NCBI GenBank assembly: GCA_032871835.1
Contig: CM065296.1
Location: 112,912,146 to 112,976,145, forward strand
Length of the DNA stretch: 64,000 nucleotides
Direction: 5' to 3'
Source of the DNA: Dipteronia dyeriana
Lineage: Eukaryota; Streptophyta; Magnoliopsida; Sapindales; Sapindaceae
Below the pieces are notes generated by a model. That model was not told the DNA's origin. It did not search any database and saw only the letters and a list, made by a program, of their open reading frames with translations. Position 1 is the first letter of the stretch; every line of letters begins with the position of its first letter. This document shows, piece after piece, positions 23,190 through 34,746 of this stretch. Both the position numbers and the translations under genes were made by a program.

Positions 23190-23815
23190 CAACTAATCTG
23201 TGAATAATTCAAAAGAAGTGATATTCCCAAATCCCAATCCCTTGGTCTCCCATGACTACTGATGTATCTGTTCCACACAATATGCATAAGCATCAGGTTG
23301 TTTGGAACATGACTTCAAGTGTAATTGATAACAATGCAATCAATAGACTCGCACTACAAATGGAAATTGGAGCCATCACCCAAACTAACGGCATTGGATC
23401 AATTAAAAGGTTTGCGTTAACTGTTACTCTTCCAAACATTTATGGAACTGAAGTATTGGAACCTGAACGTAGTTGATAATTTATCAGATATGCATGCGCT
23501 CTTGCTGTTTAGAGAGTCTGAACCACAAATCAGATCTGGCATTTTGTCCAACTTCTTCAAGTATCATTCACGCTTTAGATCTGTTAATAATCAAATCACT
23601 AAAAAGTAAAAACAAAAAATAGAAAAATGCCAACTTAGGTAACAGAAAAATAAATACAAGTAATTAATATAGAAGAAATTTTATTGCAGAAGAATATTGA
23701 GCACATCAGATCATATTAAATAGAAATGACCCCTAGTTAAGAGCAAGAAACTTTTGGCCTCTTTACATTATTTTACTCCAACAGGATCTATAGTTGCGAG
23801 AGTAGTTCAACCATG
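23190..23815. other. Interval between two P450 pseudogenes
   Basis: No coding sequence is recognised. A 74-codon frame at 23252-23476 resembles nothing I know. The end of this interval (23690-23815) is probably the 3' flank of the pseudogene that follows. Confidence 0.4.
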
Positions 23816-23817
23816 CT

Positions 23818-24413
23818 TTAACGCGGACTGCAAACAGCCACCAAAGGTTTAGACTTGGATAGAGATAGTACAAAAATTTGGCTCATGTCCACCTCCTCCC
23901 TAATCTTTTCCCACTCAAAGCACTGTATGAGTGAACCTAAAGCCAAAGAAACTGTATGAATGGCCATTGCAGCGCCAGGACAAGTTCTCCTCCCCATACC
24001 AAAAGGAATATACTTGAATCCCTCTCGGTCACTCAAATTTTCTTCAAATCTTTCAGGTTTAAACTTGGTGGGCTCCTCCCACACTTCGGGATCTCTGTGC
24101 ATTGCCCAAGCATTCACAAGTAACATTGTCCCTCGTGGTATACTGGTATGTTTTATCCCCCCACTATGCAGTCTTCTGTTTAATAATGAGGTAACAGAAG
24201 TGGTGCCGCAGGATATAATCTAAGTGTCTCATTTATGACACAACGAAGGTATGGAAGCTTGACAAGATCCGATTCATCTAGCAAGCCACCCTGTCCAACA
24301 TTACTGTCAATTTCTGCTTTCACCTTCTGCATTGCCTCTGGATGATTCAATAGGAGTGACATTGCCATTCTAAGGTAATTGATGTTGTTTCTGCTCCAGC
24401 AACAAACATTATC
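23818..24413 (-). pseudogene. CYP81-like P450 exon 2, disrupted
   Basis: After CTGCAG the exon opens with [16 protein letters not shown], a normal I-helix. A one-base loss precedes [19 protein letters not shown]. It continues through [17 protein letters not shown] to a TAA, has another stop after IVGG and a frame change, and resumes as MLLVNAWAMHRDPEVWEEP, FKPERF and FGMGRRTCPGAA, ending near 23818. The K-helix, PERF and heme motifs all remain, so it was once functional. Beyond 24413 comes intron-like sequence and then a Mutator-like insertion. The P450 exon 1 fragment at 36618-37235 may be its other half, which I infer only from order and strand. Confidence 0.88.
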
Positions 24414-24822
24414 TGCAGCATAATTTGCTCTAATTTAGAAATATATATATTAACTATCACTGTCCACAAATCAACAGCAAAAATATAAGAGTGTAGTCTA
24501 TATCAGTGGCATAACATGACAATCGACAGTGTAAGTTTTTCAAACATAAACACAAGGGATATTAAGATTTTAATCCCTCTAGTTTGAGTTTATCTGGGTT
24601 TGGTCCACTAGTTTTTTGAATTACTAACTTTAGTCCTTCCGTCAGATTTTCTGTTAAATAAAACGGAATGAAGTTGTCAGACCGTGTAATGACCATTTTA
24701 CCCCTACTTTATCTTACACGAAGGGCAATATAGTAATTATATATTAAACTAAATAAATAAAAAACAATAACAAATTAAATTAAAAATAAAAATATATAAA
24801 AAACATATTAAATCTTCACCAA

Positions 24823-25355
24823 TGATGCAGCGGAAAAAATCAACGCAAACAACAATCGACAAAAGAAAAGGTAACTGATTCGAATCCGTTGATTCGCGCA
24901 CGAATACCGGAAGCGAACCCTACTATTGATCTGTTGATCCGAGCACGGATACCAGAAAAATAGACTTCAATATCGTTGACCAACACATGATACCGAAATT
25001 GGGAGATAATTAGAGGAAACTTTAAATTTTTTATTAATTCAACAACTGTCTTTCAAACCCTAATACAATTTTCTTAAATAGAATTACAAAACTTGACTAA
25101 CAATAAAATCCACAAACGAGAAATTTATCAAATAAACTAAAATACTAAAAAGGAAAAATAGGGAAAACATAACATAGTTTCCCAAATAAACTAAAAGACT
25201 AAAATAAAGGCTAAAAATAAATTCTAATAAAAAAAGGAATAAAAACACCTAATTAAATATAAAATAGATGGAAATAAAATAATTTGTTTTAATTACAAGA
25301 ATATTTTTAAAATCTAAAATCTTCAAAAATATCTTCAGTAATATCTCCGGCATCA
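24823..25355 (-). mobile_element. Solo LTR of a small LTR element, inside the Mutator-like element
   Basis: The 533-bp block starts TGATGCAGCGGAAAAAATC and ends ATCTCCGGCATCA. It has the same sequence family as the LTRs of the complete element at 38924-40405. The flanks are the identical 5-mer ACCAA at 24818-24822 and 25356-25360. A single LTR with a perfect duplication shows excision of the internal part by recombination. Confidence 0.9.
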
Positions 25356-26036
25356 ACCAACTATCAACATTCAACCCTTAACCCTCCATCTTTATCATCA
25401 TTAACAACCTTCAACTCAGCACCATTATCATCTATCATCACAATCATCCATAATCAATAAAATCTAAAAAAACAATTTACAAAACAAATCAACCCATCAC
25501 CAACATCTGATGATTCTGATCCTCACCGGTACCATCCACCATCACCACCAATCAACCCATAACCACCATCACCAACAAAAAATAAAAAATATATGTTAAA
25601 ATAATTAAAAAAACAAATTAAAATATAAAATCATTCTCTCTCACGTGTAAATCATCACCAAACCTAATAAAAAATTTCCTCCATCTCTCTTACTTGTTCA
25701 TCATCAACATCAAAACCTCCCAACACCCAAGATACGGCGGCGTCGGAAACGAGGACGACCAGAAGCAGCGTCAATGACAACTATGATGATCAGAAGCTCA
25801 ACGACGATGACTAGATCTCTCTCTTCTTCTTCTTTCTCGGCTTCAGGGTGGTTACCAATGGGTGGTTGATGGTGGTGGTGGTGGCCTGGTGAGATCGATC
25901 GATCAATCTAGAGAGAGATGAGATGAGATCCAGGCCTTTTGATTTTTGATAATTGATTTTCGATCGATCATGGTTTTTCTTTTAATCATTCTGATTTTTG
26001 ATTTTTGATTTTTGATGATTGATTCAGACAATCATC

Positions 26037-26077
<41 letters not shown>
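26037..26077. repeat. (CT)n microsatellite
   Basis: About twenty uninterrupted CT units lie inside the Mutator-like element, with imperfect CTCT and TCTC sequence on the right. Confidence 0.9.
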
Positions 26078-26081
<4 letters not shown>

Positions 26082-26999
26082 CGTTCTCGATCCATCTCTT
26101 ATTCTCGATCTCTCTTGCTCTCTCTCATGATGGTTGATGATGAAGTTTGTGGTGGTGTTGGGGATTTGAATATGTGGTTCTGGGTTTGTGTTTGGGAAAT
26201 TTTTTTAAAAACTTTTTAAAGAAAAACGAGCGGTGGTCAGATGAATAAGAGGAGAGTTGAATGGAGGTTCTGGGTTTGATGATGATGATGAATGTAGGTT
26301 CTAGGTTCAGTGGGTTTTGGGTTCAACTTTTGTTGTTGATGATGAATGGTTGAATGGTGGTGATGGTAGATGATGATGGTTTTTTTTTCCGATGATGATG
26401 ATTTTTTTTTTGGGTTGAATGATGTTGATGATGATGAATGAATTTTTCTGGATTTTTTCGGGTTCTGGGTTCGGTATGATGAGGGGTTTGATGATGAGTT
26501 TTTTTTTCTAGGTTGAACGATTTTTTTGGGTTGAATGTTGATGATGATGGAGGGTTTTGGAGATGATGATGCATGGATTTTTCTGGGTTCTGGTCGTCGT
26601 TGATTTGTAGTGAGAGAGAAAGTAAGAAAGGATCGGGGAGAGAGATAGACAGAGAGAGAGAATGGTGATGATCGATGATATTAAAAATGTTTTAGTTAAT
26701 TTTTTTTTAATAAAAATAAGTATTTAATTTAATAATATTTATTTGATTTTAAAATTAATTTAGAAAGTATTATTATACCCTTCTTCCAGACGGTTTCTAG
26801 AAGCTTTTGCCAAATTTTCTATAATGCCCCTGTTGACCTAACGAAAGTCAAAGAAAAACTAACGGAATTGGACGGTAGGGTCTGGAATTGGTATTGTCAG
26901 AGAACTAGTGGACTAAAGTTAGTAATTCAAAAAACTAGTAGATCAAACTCAGATTAACGCTAACTATAGGGATTAAAATCTTAATATCCCTAAACACAA

Positions 27000-27268
27000 A
27001 GCTATCTGAAAGTTCCATTGATGCAATATTTACAAGTAGCCTCAAATTCATACAAAATTTGCTCCTTTATATCAGATGACAACTAAATTTAGAAAAGATA
27101 CTAAATTTGGGATAGTGAAATCAGGTTTAGCAGAATAACGTGTCACTGAAATATTTTCCCCTTCAGTCATAAGAAGCTTGCAGCAGCGGTTCCAAGTTGA
27201 TGATCTAAATAAGTTGATAACAGAGGAATAACCGAATAAGTCATTGGTGGGATGGTATGATTGAGGTC
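27000..27268. other. Flank between Mutator-like element and copia LTR
   Basis: I see no confirmed feature. The minus strand is open for about 65 codons here (around FGYSSVINLFRSSTWNRCC), but I do not recognise it. It could be residual P450 intron. Confidence 0.3.
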
Positions 27269-27469
27269 ACTTGTGGTGCACCTCTGAAAGAGAATTCTGA
27301 ACACAAACAATGAAAGGAGAAAAGCTTTTTTTATTTCTCTCTTGATTTCTTATACCACTTCACACACTTACAACATAATCTTCATCCCTTTATATAGGAA
27401 AATGAGATGAAAAAAAAAAACAAAAACAATAAAAGCAAACAGCTAGTTGATGGTAGTTGGAAGCTGGTG

Positions 27470-29950
27470 ATGACACGTCATTGCAGTGTCGTCAAATATG
27501 AACATTTAAGTTTAGCCTCGCAAGCGTGCGAGTCACAGAGACTAGCACAGCGGCAAGCAAGGATCTTTCCACAAGGAGGTGGGATTCACCAACCGTTTCT
27601 AGTTCTAGCTATTATTACAACACTCCGAGCGAACTCGTGTGTTGCATATGCAAACAAATATGTTGAAAGTAAATGTTAAACTAACCTAACAAAATACATA
27701 AATAAACAATATGTACAATGATAGGATGGAATGGAGTGATATGGAATGTAAATGGTTACACTAAGCAAATGACTCCACCATAGCAATCACACAATTTCAT
27801 ACAACATCCATAGTCAAGGATGAATGTCGTGCTCACTTAATCCTTGCTAATTGCCCTCACTCCAATGACAATCGACTATACCGAAATGCACCAACAACCT
27901 ATCTCTCGATGGTTGTCCGAACTGCACTTGGTTCATTAAGAACAATGAGACACATATAGCGACAATACGTGCAAAACCACGCGCATGCTCTACACATAAT
28001 AGCCAATCTGCTAAATGCACGTTGAGTGCTTTACCTCTCGGTCCATCACACACAACCTAGGTTCAATGAAGGTGGCTAACCACTCAAGGCTTTAAGCATT
28101 TCGAAGGGCCACTCAACTAATAACAAGCATATTAAACGAAATAGGCAACAATACTAGGTTTATATCAAATTCCTAATGAATGAAAGTGCACATCGAAAAA
28201 GAGACAAAGATACAAGGAAAGAAATATAAAATAGATAGAATGGAGACCCCTCATCAGTAACCGGGAATCGAACACCGGGTCATCTCGGGTGTCAATCCGA
28301 GTTGTCCTCACCACTGGACGGCTACGGTGTTCTCCAATCTCATGAATGCACAAGCCCCTCAACAAGAGAGAGCTCTCTACTAATCTCTCTAGACTCTCTA
28401 AGATGGATGAATACGAATGGAAAATATGCTCATCTAACACTAATGTGCATCAATGCAATTGCTAAGACATTAAGTACATATGAATTAAGGGTTCATCCTC
28501 TTGATTTGGGATTTATCCCTAAACCAATTCACCACCCAATCCGGCCAATGAAGAGCAATTGTGTCCTAAAAAGACCCATTAAGTGTAAGGAAATGAAATG
28601 CATGAACTAGCCTTTTTCCACTCTTTGGGGGAAAAAATCCCCAATCACTCAAATCATCAATACATGGCATTTCGACCATCCATTAACATACAAACAATCA
28701 TGGGAAACTAAATTAATCTACTCCTACATTAAATTACTCTAGTCCTAATCCCAATCATGCATACATATCAATTTCAAGTCATTCATACACATACATATCA
28801 TAATAAGAGCATTAAAACAAATAATTCCAAGAGCAAAACAAAACCCAAATGAATTTAAGTACAAAAATACATATATAGCACATGTGAAAGGTTCACAAAT
28901 TCCCAATTCGGGGTTACACATTAAAGAAACGAAAATACAAGAAAAATGAGTAAAAATGAGCAAACCCTTGAAGACAAGCCCTCCAAAGATGCTCCAAATC
29001 TTTCCTAGCTCGGTTTTGGTCCTAAGACCACTCCTATTTCCTTGAAATTGGTTCTAAAATGGGTGGAGGAAGTGTAAAATGGTGGTATGGAGGTGTACGG
29101 TGAGCTCCCATGGAGGATAAACCTCAATGGGAGCTTGAATCACTCACTTATTTGGTGAAGAAGATGAAGAGAGGTTCGGTTTTAGGGTGTGGGGGGATAA
29201 ATGGGGAAGATAAGTCTCTAAAGTGAAGAGAAAAGAGGGTATTTATAGTGTTGAGAGGTTAGGGCAAGAATTGGGTGTGAAAAGACAAGATTGCCCCCTC
29301 AAAAACGGGCTAAAAATGGCAAATCTAGGCATGTGAGAGGTGAGGGGTGCGCTGGTCGACCAGCGCTTCACCAGTGCCAACCTACTGGTATTTTGCGCTG
29401 GTGAGGGTGCGCTGGTCGAGTGGCGCTTCACCAGCGCCAGCAGAGCGCACCGTTACAAAAATGGCCATAACTTTCTCTAGAAAACCTGGAATCACAATCT
29501 GTAAAGAGCCTTAGAAAGAAGACATCCGGGGCTTTCCAAAAAGTGGTATTGTAAAATGTAGTTTGAACTGAGGAGGAAGATATGGTCCCCAGAAGTTGGG
29601 TATTCTGCATAAAGCTCTCATCCGCTGTCGTGTTTCCAGCCTTGCGCACCGTTACGAAAACAAACATATCTCCCTCTAGAAAACCCAGAATTGCAATCCG
29701 TAAAAACTTCTGAAAAGAAGACTTCCGGAGCTTTCTAAAAATAGGTGGTACGAAGCCCATTTCACTTTGAGGAGGGAGATATGGACCCCAAAATTTGGGT
29801 GTTCTGCATAGTCCATTTCCATTTCAGCCCATCTAACCTCCAAAACCCTTCAATTAAGCTCAAATACCTTCCGTAGGGAATTGTACCTACACAAGGCTTA
29901 AAAAAACATTAAATACCAAAATATGCTCAAAAAAAAGAACAAAAGACAGG
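27470..29950 (-). mobile_element. Nested gypsy-LTR-like block
   Basis: Features resemble long gypsy LTRs: a repeated module GCGCACCGTTAC...AACTTT/ATATCTCCCTCTAGAAAACC...AATC at 29440-29500 and 29645-29705, a repeat GCGCTGGT..CGACCAGCGCTTCACCAG at 29350-29440, and AGCTTAATTGAAGGG near 29845 on the minus strand. No coding sequence is supported; the open frames here are by-products. Boundaries are approximate. Confidence 0.45.
28259..28332 (-). ncRNA. tRNA-like (SINE-like) sequence
   Basis: The minus strand has a box A-like TAGCCGTCCAGTGG, an anticodon-arm-like CTCGG...CCGAG stem with an eight-base loop, and box B-like TGTTCGATTCC flanked by CCGGT and CCCGG. Overall it resembles plant tRNA-Glu. 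The acceptor stem does not pair, the T stem carries an extra base and the anticodon loop is one too long, so it is not a functional tRNA. It may be the head of a SINE or a tRNA pseudogene. Confidence 0.35.
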
Positions 29951-30098
29951 TAATGAGGACCTCAAATAGGTATATAAATCGTTCTGATCAGTTGGTTTGT
30001 TGAAATTTTTTTATGGTTGTTGGAGGCATGTGATGGCCGGTTTCTAGAATGGTGACGGGAAGGTGGTTGGCTAGAAAGTGATTGGCTGGAGATCAAGT

Positions 30099-30236
30099 TT
30101 ATTTTTCAACATCCCCCCTTAAACTTGACTCTCCATGTTTTTCCATACCAAGCATCGTCTTTAATCTTGAAAACACGTCATGTTTGAGCGGCTTGGTGAA
30201 AATATCAACAATTTGATCATATGTCCTTCAAGAGAC
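30099..30236 (-). pseudogene. Copia RNase H C-terminus
   Basis: The minus strand reads DQIVDIFTKPLKHDVFSRLK, a Met-rich stretch and SLRGDVEK, then TAA at 30101-30099. The DIFTKPL phrase marks the C-terminal end of the Ty1/copia polyprotein, just before the polypurine tract and 3' LTR. All upstream copia coding sequence is missing: at 30237 it is joined to the LTR-like family of 6224-8682. Confidence 0.88.
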
Positions 30237-30237
30237 T

Positions 30238-32097
30238 TTGATTGAAACTCTCGTGAACCTTGATTCGATGTTGTACACAAAACTCTTTTGATGCAAAGGA
30301 TACTAGTGTACTATCGAAAACAAAAACGTTCCCTTTTTTCTCTATGCTTGGCCGAATTCTTCATATAATGAGTTGGATGAAGTTTTTTTTAAAATAACAA
30401 TAAAAAAACAAATAAAAAACAACTTCTCACACCAAAAACTAAGGCTTGGTCGAAATTTACAAGTAGTATATATAGAAGACCAAATCCTCTCCTAAGAAGA
30501 ATTTACTTGGTGGACAAGAATCTTTTCCTTAGGTGGATTTACTTGGTGGTTAAGAATTCTTTTCTAAAAGGAATTATATCCTACACCAAGACTCATAATC
30601 CAACTCAATAGTGTATTTGTAACCATATCAAAGACTTTCTAATTTGATTAGATAAATAATTCCTTTTATTTATCTACTTAGTAAATATAGTCTTTAATAT
30701 TAATTATACTACCAATAATAGTATAAAATTAGGAGACCTACTCCTACTAAAAAAAGATTTTGACTTTTAATTAAATAATTAATTAATTACCAAATTAATT
30801 AATTTCCATTTAATTAAATAATAAAATAAAATTAATATAATTAAGCTATTTTAAATAGCCTTGCCGCCCAACACATATATACGGGCCAATATATTATTTT
30901 TCTTATTTTATTAAATCCATTGGACCTTAATAAAAAGTCCACATGTGAACTAGACCCATTCTTACAAAAAGAAACAAGTCCACATGCCTCAATACAATTC
31001 TAGATGAACTCCTAAATTGGTCCGGTAGAATATATCAAGTGATCCATACAAGCTTGTGTGGATTGGGGATCTTGGCGGGCTAGTAGATTTAAACTCCAAC
31101 AGACACAACCCAATCACAATCAACAAATGATTCACTTAGGTCCGATCTATTTAATTTTAGTTCATTCCACTAAAGAACTAAAATTGAATTCTTAAATAAA
31201 GATATAATAAGTTGACGTTACTCATTCATACCCTAGACAACCTTATTGGAGAAAGTATATCATCGTGAAGAATATCAGTAATCGCTAAGAACTCATAGAC
31301 CGCCTATATCTCTCCAAGTTACCATATTTACTCATATGACCACATTTTGAACTTGGATATTTTGACTTGTCCAGAAGCCATGTTTCAATAGACACTATTG
31401 AAAACTTAACGTTAAAATTTAATATCCAATACCTCAAAACATCCATATGATGATATTCTACTCTCATTTAATAAATGGAGCCACGATGTCCATATCTATA
31501 AATGAAGTCCTCTATCGATTAACAAATGAATACCACCAAACTATCGATGATTGACTATGCTATATAATCGTACTCATTGATAGCTCAAATGATAACACTT
31601 GCAACCATAAGTCCATCATTTATCTCAGGATTGAGATAGACTCTCCGATTGTCTTCAAATGAAAACTTTTATCTATTGAAGGTTCTAGATAAAGTATTTC
31701 ATTGTGATCATATTCAATGCACCCAGTGCACTAGATTCTTTTGCCCAAAGACACCACACTTTGATGATTTTAGACTCATCATAACACATTTGATCTCACT
31801 CAAATGCTAGCAAAAGAATCTACAACTTTAACAAGATAAAGGCGTCAAATCTTTTATCTTAAGTTGTGAATATTATTCAAGACTAACTAAAGAATTGTGT
31901 ATATCTCATACATATCTAGATGTATGAACAATTCTTCTTTTCTCATAGTCTTTTGACCTTATGATTATTTACTTTTGACAATTATAATAATTAAACTATA
32001 AATGCTATAAGATTTGTTAAACTAGAAATCACTTTATTAATATGAAAAGATTGTCAAATATATTATTACACTCTTGCTATCGAGCATAATCCCAACA
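30238..32097 (-). mobile_element. Second copy of the 2.46-kb LTR-like family, truncated
   Basis: This block aligns with 6560-8682 over nearly its whole length, including the shared end ATAATCCCAACA (ATAATCCTAACA in copy one). About 330 bp at the left end and several internal segments present in copy one are missing. It is joined to a copia RNase H tail on the left and directly to a chromovirus gag on the right. No coding sequence is seen. Confidence 0.8.
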
Positions 32098-32779
32098 TTT
32101 TTAAGGTAGAGCGATATTTTGAGTTCAAGAGCATCGATTCGTCACAGAAGGTTTAGTTGGCGTCGTTTCATCTAGAAGGGGTTGCGCTACAATGGTATCG
32201 TTGGTATACGAAATTTCGAGGTCCCTTAAGCTGCAAGGAATTCACAAAGGTTGTCCTCCATCGTTTTGGGCAAACCGATTATGATGATCCATCAGATGCC
32301 TTATCTCGACTCAAAAAAAAACTTCATTAGTGAATGCATACCAAGAGGCATTTGAAAGATTATCGCACAAGGTGGATGACCTGCCAGAAAAATTCTTGGT
32401 AGGGAGTTTCATCATTGGACTAAAGGATGAAATACAATTGGATGTGCGAGTCAAACAACCGAAGACATTGTCTGAAACTATTAGTGTGACTCATCTTATT
32501 GAGGAAAGAAACTCACTTCAACAGAAACCAGGAGCCAATTTTTGGCCAGCGGTAACCACAAACCCATCAGCTTACACAAACTCATCTAAACCTCAACCGA
32601 ATCCCAACGTAGGCCTCTTTGGTCCACCTCCTCCATAGCAAACAAACCAGAATGCAGGGAACCTTCTAGGGCCTGTCAGACGTATAACAGGTCAAGAGGC
32701 TTGGGAAAGATGGGAAAAAGGACTCTGCTTTTATTGTGATGAAAGTTTTATACCAGGATATCGATGCACAAGGCCATAA
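32098..32779 (+). pseudogene. Chromovirus gag, 5'-truncated
   Basis: The frame reads VERYFEFKSID, a stop, then LEGVALQWYRWYTKF, FTKVVLHRFGQTDYDDP, a frame change near 32320, then NAYQEAFERLSHKV, FIIGLKDEIQLDVRV and THLIEERN. The spacer is Pro-rich, and the zinc-knuckle region reads LCFYCDESFIPGYRC with an atypical ending. The N-terminal third and 5' LTR are missing, replaced by the 30238-32097 block. Gag would form the particle and bind RNA. Confidence 0.85.
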
Positions 32780-33363
32780 TTGATCATGATGGAGGACGTA
32801 CATACAGTCTACGAGACCGATGATGTAGAAATGGAAATTGAAATCACACCACAAGATGCCATTCCGGAGATTTCGTTTCATGCCATGGTTGGGACATCAC
32901 ATCCACAGACGTTTAAGGTAAGCGGCAATGTGGGAAACAAGGAGATGACGGTACTCATTGACGGAGGAAGTACCCACAACTTCATCGATCAGACCATTGT
33001 ATCAAATTTAGGGTTTCTGGTGGTACGAGACAAGATATTTCAGGTGATGGTTGGTAACAAAGAAAAAATTGAATGCACGGGTCGGTGTTTAGACCTTCCT
33101 CTTACTATCCAAGGATATACGGACCGAGCAGATTTCTACATCCTTCTGGTTCCGGCATGTCAGGTAGTTCTTGGTGTACGATGGCTAGAAAAATTGGGAC
33201 GGGTGGAGACTGACTACAAGAGGCTCACTATGTCATTTACTCAGGCAAGAAAAAATCGCACACTACATGGAATGCGCAAAACCGAACTCACACCTATAAA
33301 GGATAAAGAATTGATGCATCTGTCAAGTGGGGTTTTCTTTTTACACATGGTCACGAAACCATA
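32780..33363 (+). pseudogene. Chromovirus protease and gag-pol linker
   Basis: This 194-codon open stretch contains EISFHAMVGTSHPQTFKV, the catalytic segment VLIDGGSTHNFID, and VVLGVRWLEKLG, the usual C-terminal landmark. It has the retropepsin layout of plant chromoviruses and would process the polyprotein. The frame itself is undamaged, but gag upstream and RT downstream are broken. Confidence 0.85.
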
Positions 33364-33382
33364 AACCACACAAGACAATCAG

Positions 33383-34740
33383 ATGCCGACCGAACTTGGT
33401 AACCTTTTGATAGAATTTACACAAGTCTTCAATGAACCAACTGAGTTACTACCAGTGCGTCCTCACGATCATCGAATTCCTCTATTGTCAAACCAACCAC
33501 CAGTAAGCGCCAGGCCATATAGGTACCCATATTATCAAAAAAATGAGATCGAAAACCAAGTCAAAGAATTCCTCAAAACCGGAATCATCCGCCCTAGCAG
33601 AAGTCCATTTTATTCTCCAGTTTTATTGATTAAGAAGTTTGATGGTTCCTGGCGATTTGTGTAAATTACCAAGCTCTTAATGAGATCACTGTAAAGGATA
33701 AATTTTTGATACCCCTTATCGATAAGTTGCTTGATGAGTTGCATGGGGCAAAATATTTTTCGAAATTGGATTTACGTTTGGGGTACCACCAAATCCGAGT
33801 TCATGATAATGACATACCCAAAACAGCTTTTCACACTCATAACGGACATTACGAATTTCTTGTAATGCCGTTCGGATTGACAAATGTGTCCGCCTCCTTT
33901 CAGAGCCTCATGAATGATATTTTTCGACCACATTTATGGATATTTATATTGGTTTTCTTCGATGACATCTTGGTTTTTAGCAGGTCTTGGAGTGAACATC
34001 TTAATCATCTCAGACATGTGTTTCAAATACTGATTGATCACCGTTTAATTGTTAAAAAATCTAAGTGCCAGTTTGGTGAGCAAAAAGTGGAATACTTGGG
34101 TAATTTAATCTCATGTGAAGGAGTTACGGTTGATCCAAGGAAGACACAAGCCATACAAGATTGGCCAGTGTCGACCACAACTAGAGAAGTTCGCGGGTTT
34201 CTTGGACTTGCGGGATACTATCGAAAATTCATTCGGGGGTTTGGGGAAATTACGGCTCCATTAACAAGGCTCTTAACGAATGAGGGGTTCGTATGGACTG
34301 CTGAAACTCTGTCTTCCTTTGAGAAGTTGAAAGCAGCACTCATCTCCCCGTCAGTATTAAGATTCCCAGATTTTTCACAACAATTCATTGTTGAATGTGA
34401 TGCAAGTGGGACGGGAATAGGAGTTGTTTTATCGCAACAAAATCAGCCCATTGCATTCTTCAGCGAAGCATTAAAGGGAACCGTAAAGACGCTATCAACC
34501 TATGATAAGGAGATGTTAGTTGTGGTTAAAGTCGTACGAAAATGGCGATCGTATCTCTTAGGCAAGCAATTCATCATCAAGACTGACCATCAAAGCCTGA
34601 AATACCTCCTAGAGCAGTGCATCTCCACGCCTTCACAAGCTAGGTGGTTGCCCAAAATTATGGGATTTGATTATACAATTTAGTATACCAGGGGAAGGGA
34701 AAATAATGCAGCTGATGCACTCTCACGTGTATCCACACTC
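33383..34740 (+). pseudogene. Chromovirus reverse transcriptase and RNase H
   Basis: The first part ends at KKFDGSWRFV with a stop at 33662-33664, caused by a one-base deletion. The next frame resumes at once and from 33706 is open for 325 codons: [20 protein letters not shown], the catalytic FFDD (about 33958-33969), GYYRKFIRGF, then RNase H from FIVECDASGTGIG through TYDKEM and KTDHQSLKYL. A TAG after GFDYTI (34681-34683) interrupts before RENNAADALSR. These enzymes would make and process element cDNA. The frameshift and stop disable them. Confidence 0.9.
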
Positions 34741-34746
34741 CAATTT

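Larger units (their letters stand above)
24556..26990. mobile_element. Mutator-like element with perfect 9-bp duplication
   Basis: The terminal inverted repeats start GGGATATTAAGATTTTAATC at both ends and match over about 80 bp, including ACTAGTTTTTTGAATTACTAA. The flanks are the identical 9-mer TAAACACAA at 24547-24555 and 26991-26999, the duplication size of Mutator-like elements. No transposase is recognised, so it is non-autonomous. The inside holds a solo LTR, CAT/CAC-rich DNA, a (CT)n tract and GAT-rich DNA. It lies in the putative intron of a P450 pseudogene. Confidence 0.9.
27269..30111 (-). mobile_element. Copia 3' LTR, enlarged by a nested insertion
   Basis: On the minus strand the LTR starts TGTTGAAAAATAAAC at 30111, right after the polypurine tract TTTAAGGGGGGA (30123-30112). 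The LTR's promoter part lies at the other end: CTATATAAAGGG near 27390-27402, then about 130 bp of leader-like DNA ending near 27269. The middle, roughly 27470-29950, has different composition and appears to be a nested element. The left boundary is approximate because no target duplication was found. Confidence 0.6.

Noticed and set aside
26323..26574. His-rich 83-codon minus-strand frame
   Set aside because: GATGATG and GTTTTT repeats inside the Mutator-like element generate it; there is no independent support.
28259..28332. Functional tRNA gene
   Set aside because: The acceptor stem does not pair and the anticodon loop has eight bases, so only a tRNA-like relic is claimed.
29428..29760. 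110-codon minus-strand frame
   Set aside because: It spans the duplicated GCGCACCGTTAC module of an LTR-like block and encodes nothing recognisable.
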